DNA from: Rhabdornis inornatus
Lineage: Eukaryota; Chordata; Aves; Passeriformes; Rhabdornithidae
NCBI GenBank assembly: GCA_013397075.1
Contig: VWZS01004485.1
Location: forward strand, 2,544,299 to 2,608,298
Reading direction: 5' to 3'
DNA length: 64,000 nt
Shown here piece after piece: positions 35,719-48,273 of the stretch. The first letter of the stretch is position 1, and every line of letters starts with the position of its first letter. Both the position numbers and the translations under genes were made by a program. The notes beneath the pieces are model-generated. The model was not told the DNA's origin. It saw only the letters and a list, made by a program, of their open reading frames with translations, and made no database searches.

Positions 35719-38700
35719 CTCCGGCAGTGTCTTCAGGTCTCCTGGCTCCCAGTCTTGTGCTTCTTTTTTGCCATGTTATAATCGACCTTGCTATTCTGTA
35801 CGCAGAAATTGTTGCAAGGCAAAAGATTTTTAGTCCTTTTTCCAGCCTTTTCTATTGGAAACTGGGCTACATCTGCCCTTATGGGTAACAACTTTACATG
35901 CTTTTGTACCTCCTCCAAATAGTCCTGTCATACATAAACTTGTGACTTTTGTCAGTCTATGTCACCAGGTGAACTTTGAATAGCATTGACAAGTTAAAAT
36001 TCTACAGTGAGAATGAGAACTGGCTGAGTATTAATGAAGGGAAAAAGAAGAGAAGTGGAAGGACTTCCTCAAAAAGACTGCCTGCTCCTTTCGGGGGATC
36101 TTAACTGCCATGTCCACAGTTCTGTTGTTGAGCAGATAAAGATGATGGAGAGGACACTTGGATTTCTGCTTTTAACCTGCCCTTCAAAAGAGAGGACCAG
36201 AAAGGTTTTCTCCTGTCGTATTGGAATACCTTGGGACATCAGTCTTGCCAAGCACTTCTTACCAACCCAGCTTATAAAACATCACATCATTATCATTCAT
36301 TAAGGCCAGTGAGTAAAAAAAATGTGAATAAATCCATTCCCTCTGCAAGTCAAGAGCCTGTGAAGCCAGAGGTCCTACTGATACCTCAGTGCTTGAAGAT
36401 AAATGCTTTGGTTTAAAATGTCTGGTTACTGAGGTGACTTCTCTCTGAAAGGAGTGCTAGGAATATTTGTGCAAAAGATTAGGAGTGCTGTACAGCCATT
36501 GTTGAAGTGAACAGAAGTGTCACGGGTGATTTTCACACCTCTGGCTCAATGGAAGGTGGATGGATCTGTAGGACACAATTGAACCATTGTTAGAAAAACA
36601 GGCAGTAAAAGATTCTGAGTTCACTTGCCACTTGTTTAGCCAAGGCTCAAAAAGGGACATCAGAAAACCATTTGTCCATTCCTTTGATTCAGTGAAGATT
36701 TGGTATGTTATGTCACTCTAGATATAATTTTCATCCTCTGTTTTGAAAGACTTTCAACCATGGGAACACCACTAACTCCATGAAAATTTGTTTTTACACA
36801 TGGTATTTCCCATTGGAATGAATTTGCAAATGCCTAATCTGAGGGGCTTTTTTTCAATTTAAAACAATACTTGTTAGGTATAAGAATTTACTTGAAGAGA
36901 CTTTTTTTCTTAACAAAAGCTTATAATCATCTCATCTTTGCTCTGGCATCTGGATCACTTAATCCTCATTCCCCTTTCAGTGATTTCCTTGTGCTCCCAC
37001 AATATTTTCAGCTTCTTACTGATGCTAGTATTTTATCTCCAGTAGCAGCTAGTATTGCCTCACATTTCCTCAGACATCTTCCTCTAAGATCTCTACATGT
37101 TATTGAAAGTAGCTGTGGCTAATGCCTTATCACCTGATCCTCTCTAACCTTTCATTTCTTGAAGTCTTTTAGCTCACTAGGTTGCTCACTTTTTGTATCA
37201 CTTTTCCTTGCAGAAACTCTTCTACAGATCTTCTAACTCAGAGAATGGGCTTTGGTGGGACTAGAGTTCATATGTATGATTTGTACTGATAATTAATTTA
37301 CTGAAGAGGATAAGGAAGAAAGCATAATATCACCTGATTGTGACCCTATGCTCCAAATAAAAAAAAGATAAAAAATCAGCCATGGGAGGTTTGAAGACAG
37401 TTTTTTCTTCCCTCATATTTTGGTATAGCTAAGGTCCTGTACATAAACTGAAACAACTTGTTCAGCTATTCCATGTGAGTTAAAGTAAACTGACCTGAGA
37501 AAACAGCATCTGTTCCTTGTCACACATCTCAAGCAGATCTTGGAAAAGAACATGACATAGACCCCTTATGCTCTTGTGATACCAGACACAGCAAACTCTG
37601 TGCAGTGCTGTTCCCTGAGGCAGTGTTTGATGGCTCTCTACTGCTTCTATATCACTTGAGTCAGTTTGCAGGTGCAATCAGGCCTTAAACCTAGATGCCA
37701 ATCACTGCTGAGCAGAAAAAATGGGTTAAATTGGGATGTTAAATCCTTCACAATGAATAATTCTCCCTAGACTAGTCTTCTAACCTCTCTCCAGCAGTGG
37801 TTATTCATGTGCACACTGTGTGTATTATTTACACCTCTCACTAGGGCTGTATGAGAATCAAATCATGCTCAAGTTATGTAGCGTATTAAAATAAGTGGTG
37901 CTTGGTACGGGCTCAAGAATTGACAATCAATTTTATTTAACTTGAGGCTTACACAAAACACTTCACCAGTCCGTATATAAAGTGCTGAGAATGTGATTTA
38001 TGCAATTGCTATTATTACTATGCTTCTACATTAACACTTTGCGAAACTGTGATCTGGATCCCATAAACCTAAATGTTCTCTATGAAAGGTGAGTCTCACA
38101 AATTACTTCCGTTGAAAAGACACATGAAAATAAGGGAGGCTGGAGAATGGATTTCTGTGACCTGACCAGGGTCACAGTGGCAAGAGATAAAAACAACTCC
38201 CTTTGGTCCCTTCTATTTTTGCAATCTGGGAAATTATGGCATTTATATCGTACTTTGCAGGGACATTGTGCTGTATTCCTGCTGCCTGTTGTGGAAACCT
38301 CACTTGAGCTTTGCAACACTCAAGGAACATGCATTTGGCTTTGCAGGATACTTTGGTGAACCTGAAGCATCAATGTGGGCTTCTTCCATACCAAGGGATA
38401 AAGCAATGGACCTTAGAGCATAGAGGCCACATTCAGTTCCCTAATGCCAGCATTAATTTTGCTGCCATGGAGAATCCTTCCTTGTCTCCTGCTGCTAATT
38501 CAGAAGGGAAGAGGTCATGGGCCATTTCTGCCAATCCTATGTAGATGTCTCAGCTAACCTAGGGCAACTAAAAGGACACTGGACATCTCCTTAGGGCAAC
38601 TGAGTCAAATCCTTATTCTCCACTGACAGCAATGAGTATATGGACACCTTGTCCACATGCAAATATTTATGTCAATACAAATCCTATAATCCATCTGAGG

Positions 38701-41700
38701 TCCATTCCCCTCTCCACTGGCTAGACAGGGAAGTTTGTTTCATTCTGGTATGCTAGACACCCATAATTTGGTTGGACGTTGAACACAAATTAGTTTTCTA
38801 TGGTGGTGAGTACACTGCTTGTTTTGTCTCAGAAGTGGTTCTCTTCCAAGCCATCAGTTTTAAATAATGGGTGGGAGGAAGGAAACAGAAGTGGATCTAA
38901 ATATTAAATATATCTTTAATAGCTGACTTTCACAAGTCCTTTATCCCAGATTGTTTCCTCCATTAGCACCTGCAAGAGTTGATTAAATGAGACAGATGTG
39001 CCAGATTCATCAGCACTGACAATTTTTTTCAGATTGTATGTACCTACCAAAAAGAGATTGTTGCCATTTGTTATTAAAACATTCCTAACTGCATCTCCTA
39101 GGAGCAAAAATAACTTTGCTTTTTATGTCCAATAGTTTTTCTTGCCCTTGAAAGCATGATTGACAAATTAACAGTGATCTCATAATTTATTCCTGCAATG
39201 TTCATTTTATTTATAATCCAAAAGCAATTAAATTCTCTTTTATGCCACATTGTCTTGGTGACAGATGTGTGGTTACCACTCAGATATCTGATGGCTGACA
39301 TAAATCATCCTGTGATCAAAGTGTCTGTTGACTTGAGAGTCTGAATTTGCAGCAGATGCCTCCACATATAGAGTGACAAGAAAATTCTTCATGGGAGTCT
39401 CATTTCAGTTAACCACCTTGCTTCACTCTGACTTTGCATTCTGACAGCCCAGTTATTTTATGACAGCCAGGAGTCTTCAAATGTATATTTACAAAGCTAC
39501 CAAATGTGTCACTTTGTCACTTATTCCAAATAATAACTTTGATAGAAAAGAAATACATTAAAATTTATAGGGGCACAGTGCTAAAGGAGAAGGAATAGAT
39601 AGTGAGTTTAACAATTTGACAAATTTATCCCCAGATGTTGGAAGAACTGCAGGATTTTTTTCTTTTTTTTACAATTTTGCTAAGAGCAATATCCGCATGT
39701 AATAACTTCCTTTTCTCCCTGTCCCCTCACCACAGTACCTATAAATTAGACTGCAATCGGAGACAGGAATCTTTGACTGCAATTAAAACAGAACTAAATG
39801 CTGAGCCTGAGTTATGCAACTTGATTTTCTGTTCTGTTAAACCATGAGAAAGCCTCTGGCACAGTTTTAGCCATCCCAACTAGCTTAGGAGGTTCACGAG
39901 TTAGTGCAGTCAAAAGAACATTCCCTGAAGTTATTTTTGCAATGACTACACCTTTTTGAAGGGAAGGGGATTTTTAGTGTTGCATTTATTACCAGAGAGT
40001 GTCAGCCAGTCTCACTGTTGGCTAGAGAATTAGTTCAGGCACAGCTTATTTTATTAGTATAAAAAGCAATATAGGGCTATATAAAATAATAGTCTAGATA
40101 GGGTTGGCAGATGAGCTTTTGTCAATTGTCCAAGTCAATTGGATGTTTACTGCAATGTGGCACTGATCACTTTCCAGGGATCCTTCTTAGTCAACAATGT
40201 GGACAGGTTCATGATTCCTCCAGTCTACAGAGTTCTTCAGGACTACTTCAGCAGCTCATATGCCCTCAAATAACCCTATAAGCCTTCATGATATGTCTCA
40301 GGACATATCTAACATCCACACCTTTTTAGTCTCTACTGAGGCTGGCTGTGACACAGGCTCATTTTGTCTTAGATGTTTTGGACAGAAGACAAGCAAAATA
40401 ATAACCATGTCATAGAGACACTGCAGGGAGTCAGAAGAGATTCAGGGGCAAGTGCTGTGAAATGTAGATGGATGATTGATGCCATTTGGCTTCAGAGTCA
40501 AACAGTGAGCTGAGTCCCTTTTTTATCCAGTAGTACGTGCAAAGCTATATAGAGAAGATCTGTGCTCCAGTGATCCTACAACCCCATACAGACTGAGTTG
40601 GCAATGCAATAGCAGGCAGGGAAAAGACAGAAATTACATGAAAATTTCCTATTAGTGGTGGCAAGAGATGATTGAGACAGAGATAGGAATTCCCCAAACC
40701 TATTTTTCTAATAAATATATAACAGCTAATTGGCTATTTGATTTCTGATCAACTCGTATGGGATGCACCTTCTATGTTGTAGCTGGAGAGATGCTATGTG
40801 TGAGTAAAAGGCAACAACACTTGTACCAGGAGTCTGAAATTCGACTTAGTATTGATCTCAGTGGAGGCTTCATGTTTGGAGGATCTGATGGGGATCCTCT
40901 GCTCTGGGAAATGTATTTTCTAGTTGTGTTTTAGTTAATGTGCTCCCTTCAGGCCGTGAAGGAAATTGCTTCAGCTTGCTCTGCAGTATGGTGTCTCTAC
41001 ATGTCTCACATTGAGGCAGGGAATTACGTGCTGTATGCTCCTTTCTCCTCTCCTAAGCAATAATGTGTGTTTCTTTGGTTCTTTGTCCTCTTTACCTAAA
41101 AAGTACCATTAAAGGAGGGGATGACAATTTGTTATTAGCTTGATTTTGTAGTAAAAAAACCAGTGTGGATGGAATGGGAGTGATTTAAGGGCTTCCATAA
41201 ATGCATGTGCTTGTTCCAGGACCTAACCTCACAGGCTGGCCTAGTTCTTGGAATATTCATAGTCATTCAGTTAACTCCACAAAAAGAAAAAAATCTGAGC
41301 ATGCTACTGTGCCTGTGAGGAAGACAATGACATCAGAGCTTTATTTTGTGCTATTTCTGGAAGGGCATTAGATTGCAATTGGGCTTCTGAATTCTCAGAT
41401 GGATCAAGATCAAGAACTTATTAAAACTGAGGAATGTTAATATCATCTTTTCTGTAGTACTTATATATGTATAAAGCATGTCACCATTCATTGCAAGATT
41501 TATCCTTTCAATTTCTAGTTCCATTGTGACTATGTCATGCTGTAGAATAGGAACATCACTCCTCTTATTCCTTTATGGGTAATTAATTCATAATGGTAAA
41601 GAAGGATTTGCACAAAATGGAAAAGTCTGGCTGTAAAGAAAGAATCATGTTGTCCAGTGGACTGGGTTTAAATATTTTTTTCTTGTACCTGTGGGAATAG

Positions 41701-42444
41701 ACCACAGAAGAGTAAAACCTTTTAACCAGAGATTTTCAACATAGCCATTAGAAGTGCAACAACTCTCAAGGGCTTTTTGTTTGCCAGTTGAAATTTTTTC
41801 TTCATTCTTTATTGAAAAAACAGATCACCAGAAAAAGAACATATTTTCCTTCTTAAAAACTGTTTAACAAGTGGTAGAGGAAGCAGTAAAGAAATACTAT
41901 GCATCTAGAATAACTTCACATTACTGAAATAGAATCATTTCTGGGGCTAGGGACAGGGTGAAATGTTTAGACACATTATGCAGCATTGTTATAGTACATG
42001 AATGTGTGTCACTGCAGTGCTGGCTCCATTAACACTTCCTACTTACTATAACCTTGATGAAAGTGTGTTAAAATCATGAAAATTGTTTCCTTTTATAATG
42101 AGAAGAAGCAGCATTGAAATCAACATTTTTTTCATTAATTATAGTAATATTATTTAGTACTTGAAGAATGGAGTAGAAATGTTTGGAGGCAGGACTCTGT
42201 TTCTTTAAGTAGTTGCTTTTATGTTGCTCCCAATCTGTAGATGGTTTTAAGTAGTACACAGATACATCCAAATCGAAGCTTGTTAAAACTCTGCTAATGA
42301 CACACTTATTTTTCTGAATAACTTGTTTCCTAGGGGGTTTTGTGACCCCCACTTACTTCTGTGAGTGGAACTAATATAGAAGTGAACACTTTTTCCAGTT
42401 CCACTCTGCAATGATGTGCAACAACAAACATATAAAGAAAAAAA
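35719..42444. other. Long repeat-poor noncoding interval
   Basis: Some 6.7 kb without a recognised CR1, LTR, exon or RNA gene. A MIR-like stretch with an everted pair of TGACC/GGTCA half-sites lies at 38156-38190. Frames such as 36034-36303, 36871-37122 and 39635-39847 show no recognised domain. Confidence 0.5.
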
Positions 42445-42672
42445 ATTAGATTAGCTATTAGGAAGAAATTATTAATTGTGAGGGTGGTGAGACACTGTCA
42501 CAGGTTGCCCAGAGAAGTTATAGATTCCACATTTCTGAAATGGTCAAGGCCAGGTTGGAAGGGGCCCTGAGCAACCTCTCCTAATGGAAGGTATCCCTGC
42601 CCACGTCAGGGGGGGTTGGAATGGGATTATCTTTAAGGTCACTTCCAACCCAAACCATTCTGTGATTCTTTG
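42445..42672 (+). mobile_element. CR1 LINE 3' end fragment
   Basis: A plus-strand CR1. It starts near TTAGATTAGCTATTAGGAAG and GTGAGGGTGGTGAGACACTG, continues CACAGGTTGCCCAGAGAAG and GGCCCTGAGCAACCTCTCC, and ends AGGTCACTTCCAACCCAAAC and CATTCTGTGATTC. The last part of ORF2, the 3' UTR and one tail unit are present, but stops and indels break the frame. The minus-strand frame at 42544-42804 is the antisense shadow of this element. Confidence 0.92.
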
Positions 42673-43905
42673 AAAACACAACTCTACACTATCTAAAGCC
42701 ATAAGGGAGAAGTGTGTAGATGGATGCTTCGTGTCAAAATATGATGCTGGGGCATTGCTCCATGTTGAAGATGAGGGTGGATGCATTGGGCACACCACCT
42801 CCATAACTGACTTCCTACTGATGCTTGTGTTTGCCCAGAGTCAATGTAATTTCACTGACATTTAGGGACTGTACCTACTTATTGAGCTACAACAAAGGAG
42901 AACCAACAGGAGAGAAAAATAGAAATCTCTCCTTAACAAACAAGGTGTTGAAGATCCCGGATGGTGAAATAGGTTGGAAGGAACATGCACTGAAGACTGA
43001 CATATAAAATCACACCACCTCTAGCTTGGGAGTCTGATACTTTTACTTTACGGTAATAATACAGGAACTGGCCCAGTTCCTGTGCTTAACCTTGGGCAAT
43101 GCTGATGACCAGAAGTCAGTACATGGTGGCCTTTCACTTGCTCTCAAAGCAGTCATCTCTGAGCCTCTCTGCTGTGTCTTCTTCCCCACTAGCTCACCTG
43201 AGCAGTCACTGACTGTTCCCCTGCCCTTACAGTTATTGTCCAGCCTCAGCTCAATTCCTAGAAAAAACCCTGCTTTGGCACCTCAGTGCTTCTCTCCTCT
43301 CTGTGACTCCCACACAAGAGATGGAGGCTCAGCACATCCTTTGATCTACCCTGCTGTGCCTTTCAGGAGGAGTTGTAGAGTGGGGAACACACAAGGCTGC
43401 CCTATGGAAAAGGGTAGGTATATATCTAACAGCAGCTGGTGCTCCACAGGAACCATGCTAATTTGCTTTCCTCAATGTCATGACTTCTTTGGTGAATGTG
43501 ACCTAATTCGAAATTATGCTGTCTTGCACTTTGGCAAAGTTGAGTGTCTTGATTTTAGGAGTCACACACTGCTACAGGAATTGACAAGCTGATTTTATAA
43601 CTTCTTATCTAGAGTTAGATAAAATTCTACCCATTAGAATTTATTTTCAATAAATCATGTTATATTCTATGAAGAAAATTTTGTTTCGTAATAAAGCAGG
43701 AGCATCTCATGTTTTTGTTCCTCTGCTGGGTTCAAGGTCTCTTACTGAACCTAATCTTCTGTCTACGTGGAAATCATTGGTATCTCATGAGAGAGAACTA
43801 TCTTTTTTATGTTGAGGAAATACAGGGCATTGTGGGATCTCTCAAGGGAATTTCAGTGTTTTGATTGTTTTAATCCAAGACAAGAATTTTTTCCCTCCAT
43901 CTCTA
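42673..43905. other. Noncoding interval with a 166-codon frame of unknown status
   Basis: The longest frame in the window (43092-43592, +) lies here. Its translation is rich in Ser, Pro, Leu and Cys with no recognisable domain, signal peptide or transmembrane pattern. No clear splice context was identified either. I treat it as a chance frame in locally C-rich sequence. No dispersed repeat recognised in the rest. Confidence 0.5.
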
Positions 43906-44308
43906 GAAATCACAGAATCATAGGATAGCTGAATTTGGAAAGGACCTTTAAATGTCATCTAGCTCCACTACCCCTGCCATGGTCAGTGACACCTTCTACT
44001 AGACCAGAATGCTCAGACCCCCATCCAGCCTGGCCTTGAACACTTCCAGGGATGGAATGGCTACAACAATCTGGGCAACCTGTGCCAGTGCTTCATAACC
44101 CTCATAGCAAAAATTTCTTTTCAATAGCTAAACTAACCCTGATGTCTTTCAGTTTAAAGCTGCTCCCTCTTGTCCTATCACTGCATGCCCCTGTCAAAAG
44201 TCCCTCTCCAGCTACCCTGTAAGCCCCTTTTAAGTACTGGAAAGTTTCCCTGAATTCTTCTCTGAGCACAGCAGGTCCTCAGCCTTCTTCTGATCCTTCT
44301 CTGAAAGG
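43906..44308 (-). mobile_element. CR1 LINE 3' end fragment
   Basis: A minus-strand CR1 of about 400 bp. The tail at the left reads AAATCACAGAATCATAGG, then TTTGGAAAGGACCTTTAAATG, TCATCTAGCTCC, GGCCTTGAACACTTCCAGGG and CTGGGCAACCTGTGCCAGTG. It continues through CTCCCTCTTGTCCTATCACT to GCCTTCTTCTGATCC at the right. On the minus strand this covers the end of ORF2 (the segment encoding the 'DRGNGFKL...RLDIRKKF' region), broken by indels. It is among the longer and better-preserved copies here. Confidence 0.93.
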
Positions 44309-46695
44309 TAATATTTTTTACTTGAATGAGTTTTTTAGAGATAGGAACATGTATCAAGTTAGTTCTGGTTTGCAAAAGAATTTGGCACTTTAGTAAATAA
44401 GGTACTGCAAATCTGCCTATTTCTCTTTTTCTCTTGCTGAGACAAAACCAACATCAGAAGAAATTGTTCTGTTGGAATTGGTTCATTCAGTGCTACTGGT
44501 GTAATGTGGGTGACTTTATCTGATATTCAGTAACTACGTTCAAGGCATGTATTACTTTAGCTGGAGAAAATGAATTAATATAAAGCTGTTGGAGTGGATG
44601 GTTCAGAGATAGATAAATACAGCTTCTGTATTGCTATATCAGTGTGTTAATATATTGTTTAATTCATCTTTGTCCTCAACTGATTAATCTAGAAACAGGG
44701 CAGTGAAAATTAACTTCCCGTTATACTGCATTTGAACTCATTTACAGCTTTCAGATTTGTTTAGTGACCTTAGATCAAGGACTTAATAAACTTTTGAAAG
44801 GCGCAAATAAGCAGTCACAAGCTGAGCACTTGAAATGCCTGTGTCAAAAGTAACATGGGTTAGCATTTAAAATAGGGGACTACAATAATTTACCACTGTA
44901 AATTCACTGAGTGTGAATGTCCTGTTCTTCCCTATCTCCATTAATATAACTGCATAGTTGGAAACAGTGAATAAATGCACTTTTTCTAAAATTGTGTCAT
45001 CCTTGGGTGATTTAGAAACTGCTGTTATTCTTGTAGCCTCAAAATGTTTAGTGTTCAGCTTTGATTCAGATGAGTACTTGAGAGATGGGAACTGTATTAA
45101 ACAACTGTAAGATGCTAGTATTTGCAGAATTACAATACTCTGAGTTTTTACTAAGGTTACTTTAAGGTTTTACTAAGTACTTCAGAATACGTCCTTGTTG
45201 TTCTTGTATTGTCTACAAAATGCAGTGGTTTACCTAGAGGGAAGATGATGTCCACAGAAGCTAGTCCAGCCTCTCAGAGACTGATGGTAACTTTCAGGTG
45301 AGGTGTCCAAACACTGCAGTAATAGTGCATGGAAATCCATGGAAAGGTCTTTCTTGGCTTGACCGTACTCTGAATCAGGCCCTTGCTTCTGACAGGGCAG
45401 AAAAGAGGGAAAACAGAGGAATTCAGTTTAAATGAAAAGTAAAAGACTGTGCAATCTGTAGAAAAGTATTTGGGTAACATGTTCCTTAGCAGTTATTTTC
45501 TCTTTCTCAATTAATTAGCTGTAAGCAAATAAACAATTTTTTTTCTCTCATTAAGTGCATGTACATACTTAGCAAAATTTGCCTTACTTGAGTCTAGCCA
45601 GAAATGTGTAACTGCAGAATTCATGCATGGATTCCAGACTTTTTCTCAATGAAAAAAATAAAATTGCCTCCTGAGTCAGAAAACATGAGATATTTTATTT
45701 GACAAATGATGATTTCTTCATATTTTATAATTGTAATAGTGGTGGACCAAGTCTTTCCTTTCCCAGGAAGTGGGAGAGAGTGTCTTAGTATGGCTGTTCA
45801 TGAGAGCAATGGCACACAAGCTTTAGAGCTGCACATAACACAAGGACAAGAACTGCTCAGAGTCCAGCAGAGCTGTTCCTGTGAGGCAGGGCTTAGGACA
45901 GGCACTCCAAAATTGAAGCAGAGAGCTGTAAATGAGGTCTGAAATGGAGATTCCTCTCCACTGTTCTCCACAGAAGAGACCCCAGCTAAGTTCTTCTATA
46001 TTTAGGTCTAGTGCAGGTATTTTGTTTATACTTTTAGTCAACTCTGAAGAATCATCTGATGCTTCTACACTAAATGGTCAACAATTGGTAAGTCAAGCAG
46101 AAGATCAGATGCTTAGGAACAGGCTTCTAGATATGGTCAATTGTATGCATGCTGACCTATATAGTATGCATTTTGCCTATATATATATAAAATATGCTAT
46201 ATACTGCATGTATATCAATATATAGTTAGGCATATTTCACTGATACCTCAGCTCTTACATGTAACACTTCCAAGTGTCAAAAAGTAGAAACAGAAATGTG
46301 AAAGGGGATGTCTGCTGTTCTGTCTGACTCTGCACTTAGGCACATTAAGAGTGTTCTCCCAGACAGCTACAATATTTCAGTTGTAAATATATGTAGGGAT
46401 ATACAAGCCGGTCAGATCAAAGCTGCATCTGACTCAGAATTCCGTCACTGAACTGGCTACTGGGACATGTTTGGGACATTGCAGAAAATGCCATGTACGT
46501 ACGTGCAAGACAAGCATCAATTATACTCCTTTTGCTGTTTGCTCCCTGCTCCTGTCCATTAGTGATTTAAATACTAGAACCTTGTCTGCCACCAGCTGAA
46601 GGGCACCAGGTTATTTTTGGCAAACTAGTCAATACTAAAGAATTTAATCCTTTTAAACTGTGCCGGTTCCATTCCCCAACCAAACCTGCTCATTT
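44309..46695. other. Unique AT-rich noncoding sequence
   Basis: No gene or dispersed repeat recognised. A TA-rich simple repeat is at 46178-46224. The block at about 44520-44850 is unique, AT-rich and contains several TTAAT/ATTA motifs, but nothing decisive can be said about function. Confidence 0.5.
46178..46224. repeat. AT-rich (TA)n simple repeat
   Basis: Interrupted TATATATATATA and GCTATATACTGCATGTATATC units. It is an impure dinucleotide repeat. Confidence 0.8.
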
Positions 46696-46838
46696 AGAAT
46701 CATAGAATGGTTTGGGTTGGAAGGGACCTTTAAAGGCCATTTAGTCCAATCCCCCTGCCATGAGCACAAACAACTTCAACCAGACCAGATGGCACAGAGC
46801 CCCATCCAACCTGACTATATCTTTCAGCATGTCTCAAG
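46696..46838 (-). mobile_element. CR1 LINE 3' end fragment
   Basis: A minus-strand CR1 3' terminus. It starts AGAATCATAGAATGGTTTGG and GTTGGAAGGGACCTTTAAAG, continues GCCATTTAGTCC, AGCCCCATCCAACCTGAC, and breaks off shortly after. The first 100 bases match the remembered family sequence closely, so this looks like one of the younger copies. It is strongly 5'-truncated. The small plus-strand frame at 46660-46848 is an antisense shadow. Confidence 0.93.
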
Positions 46839-48205
46839 ATGTTCCTGAAATATTAAAGAGAGATCCCCAGAAACTTCTCATGTCAGTGTCAGGCATTTCC
46901 TGACAATGTAACTGGTGTCTGGGGAATAAAGGGTTCAAATCCTGGCTTGTAACATGCTATGATAACATTTGTCATTTGTATGTGGGAACAGGAGCTCACA
47001 CTTAATACATCAGGAATAGACCATCAAAATCAGCATAGAACACTTAGGAGTCAAAATAAGCAATCTGGCAAACAAACAATGTTCTAGGTCAGGCAGTTTG
47101 GTACTGAATGCTGAACAAACAGGAACTCACAAACTGGTTTTGCAGGTAAGTAAGCAAACACAGAGGATAACATAGTTTTGCAGCATTTAGATTTAAATGT
47201 TTTCCTGGTGTAAGTCTTAAGACTTCCCAGGCAGAAAAACCCCCATCCAACTATTGTGTGACAGTTGTTTTTTTTCTCTGAGGTACCACTTTTAATAAGA
47301 ATCAGAGAAGTTTTTCAAATAGCTCTGGACAAGGAAACTCTCACAATACCAAAATCAAGAGATAGCAAGAAGATTGAAAGGTATTTTAAGAAAGCTATAG
47401 TATATTAAAGTTCTGCAAATTTACTAGAAACATAATTCATAGTACCACTAAAGGGAAAGAATAGTATTAACTTGTCCATTTTATATAAATCCCTAAGTTT
47501 GGAACAAACCCCACACCTCTTTTATCAACTTTAATTCATATTGTAGGATGAAATAAAAATTTTATGTTCTGTATGGAAGTAGAAAAGGTCCTTAGTGAAC
47601 GATCTTAAATTATCTCCTATTTGAATGAGTTAATTTTACTGAGAGAGTTCTATCAAACCTTTAATTAGGCTTAAATTGTACATCTAAAAAGTTGGCAATT
47701 TGACAGTGACCTCCTTAAAACACATTGATCCAAGTCAATGGAACAGGGAATGAAATGTCAAAAATAAAAAGCTTTTTCATTTTAGTCATGGGATTTTAGG
47801 TTTAGTGTGAAAGGTTGGGGCAAGCAATGACTTAAAAAGAGGATGTTTTCCTTTTTCCCCCTCTCAAAGAAGTTTCTAATGATAGGGATTCAATTAGTTA
47901 ATCTTCGTAGAGCACTTCAAAAATGTAAAGTGCTCTTCTGGACTTGGTCTGATTCTTAACAAATTTGAGAATGGGCTTTTCATTGACTTCTATGAGAGAT
48001 GAACTACACAGATAAACTCAAGCTTCCTGAACTAAGGAAAAGATTTTGATAAGCTCAAAGCTCTGAAGTAGATTTTCAAACACACTGCTGTCTTAATTTC
48101 TCCTTTGGTTCGTGATGAACCCTCAGTCTTTCAGAAACGTGACTTTTCAGTTTAAAGTCTCCCATTCCTATCAAAATTGCCTTTCTTAGTGCTTGATGTG
48201 TATGT
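46839..48205. other. Unique noncoding sequence
   Basis: Nothing recognisable as a gene, RNA or dispersed repeat was found in this interval. Confidence 0.5.
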
Positions 48206-48273
48206 TTGGAGGAGTTGGAGTCTATGATCCTTGATCCCTTCCAACTCAGGACACTGCATGAATCTATTATGAT
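48206..48273 (+). mobile_element. CR1 LINE 3' terminal scrap
   Basis: About 65 bases reading GGAGGAGTTGGAGTCTATG, ATCCTTGATCCCTTCCAAC and TCAGGACACTGCATGAATC. This matches the last bases of CR1 subfamilies ending '...GGAGTTGGACTCGATGATCC...CCTTCCAACTCAGGATATTCTATGATTC'. It is an extremely short 5'-truncated copy. Confidence 0.8.

Noticed and set aside
36034..36303. Translated phrase LLLSGDLNC, reminiscent of the GDFN motif of LINE endonucleases
   Set aside because: No other endonuclease motif is found around it in any frame; likely coincidence.
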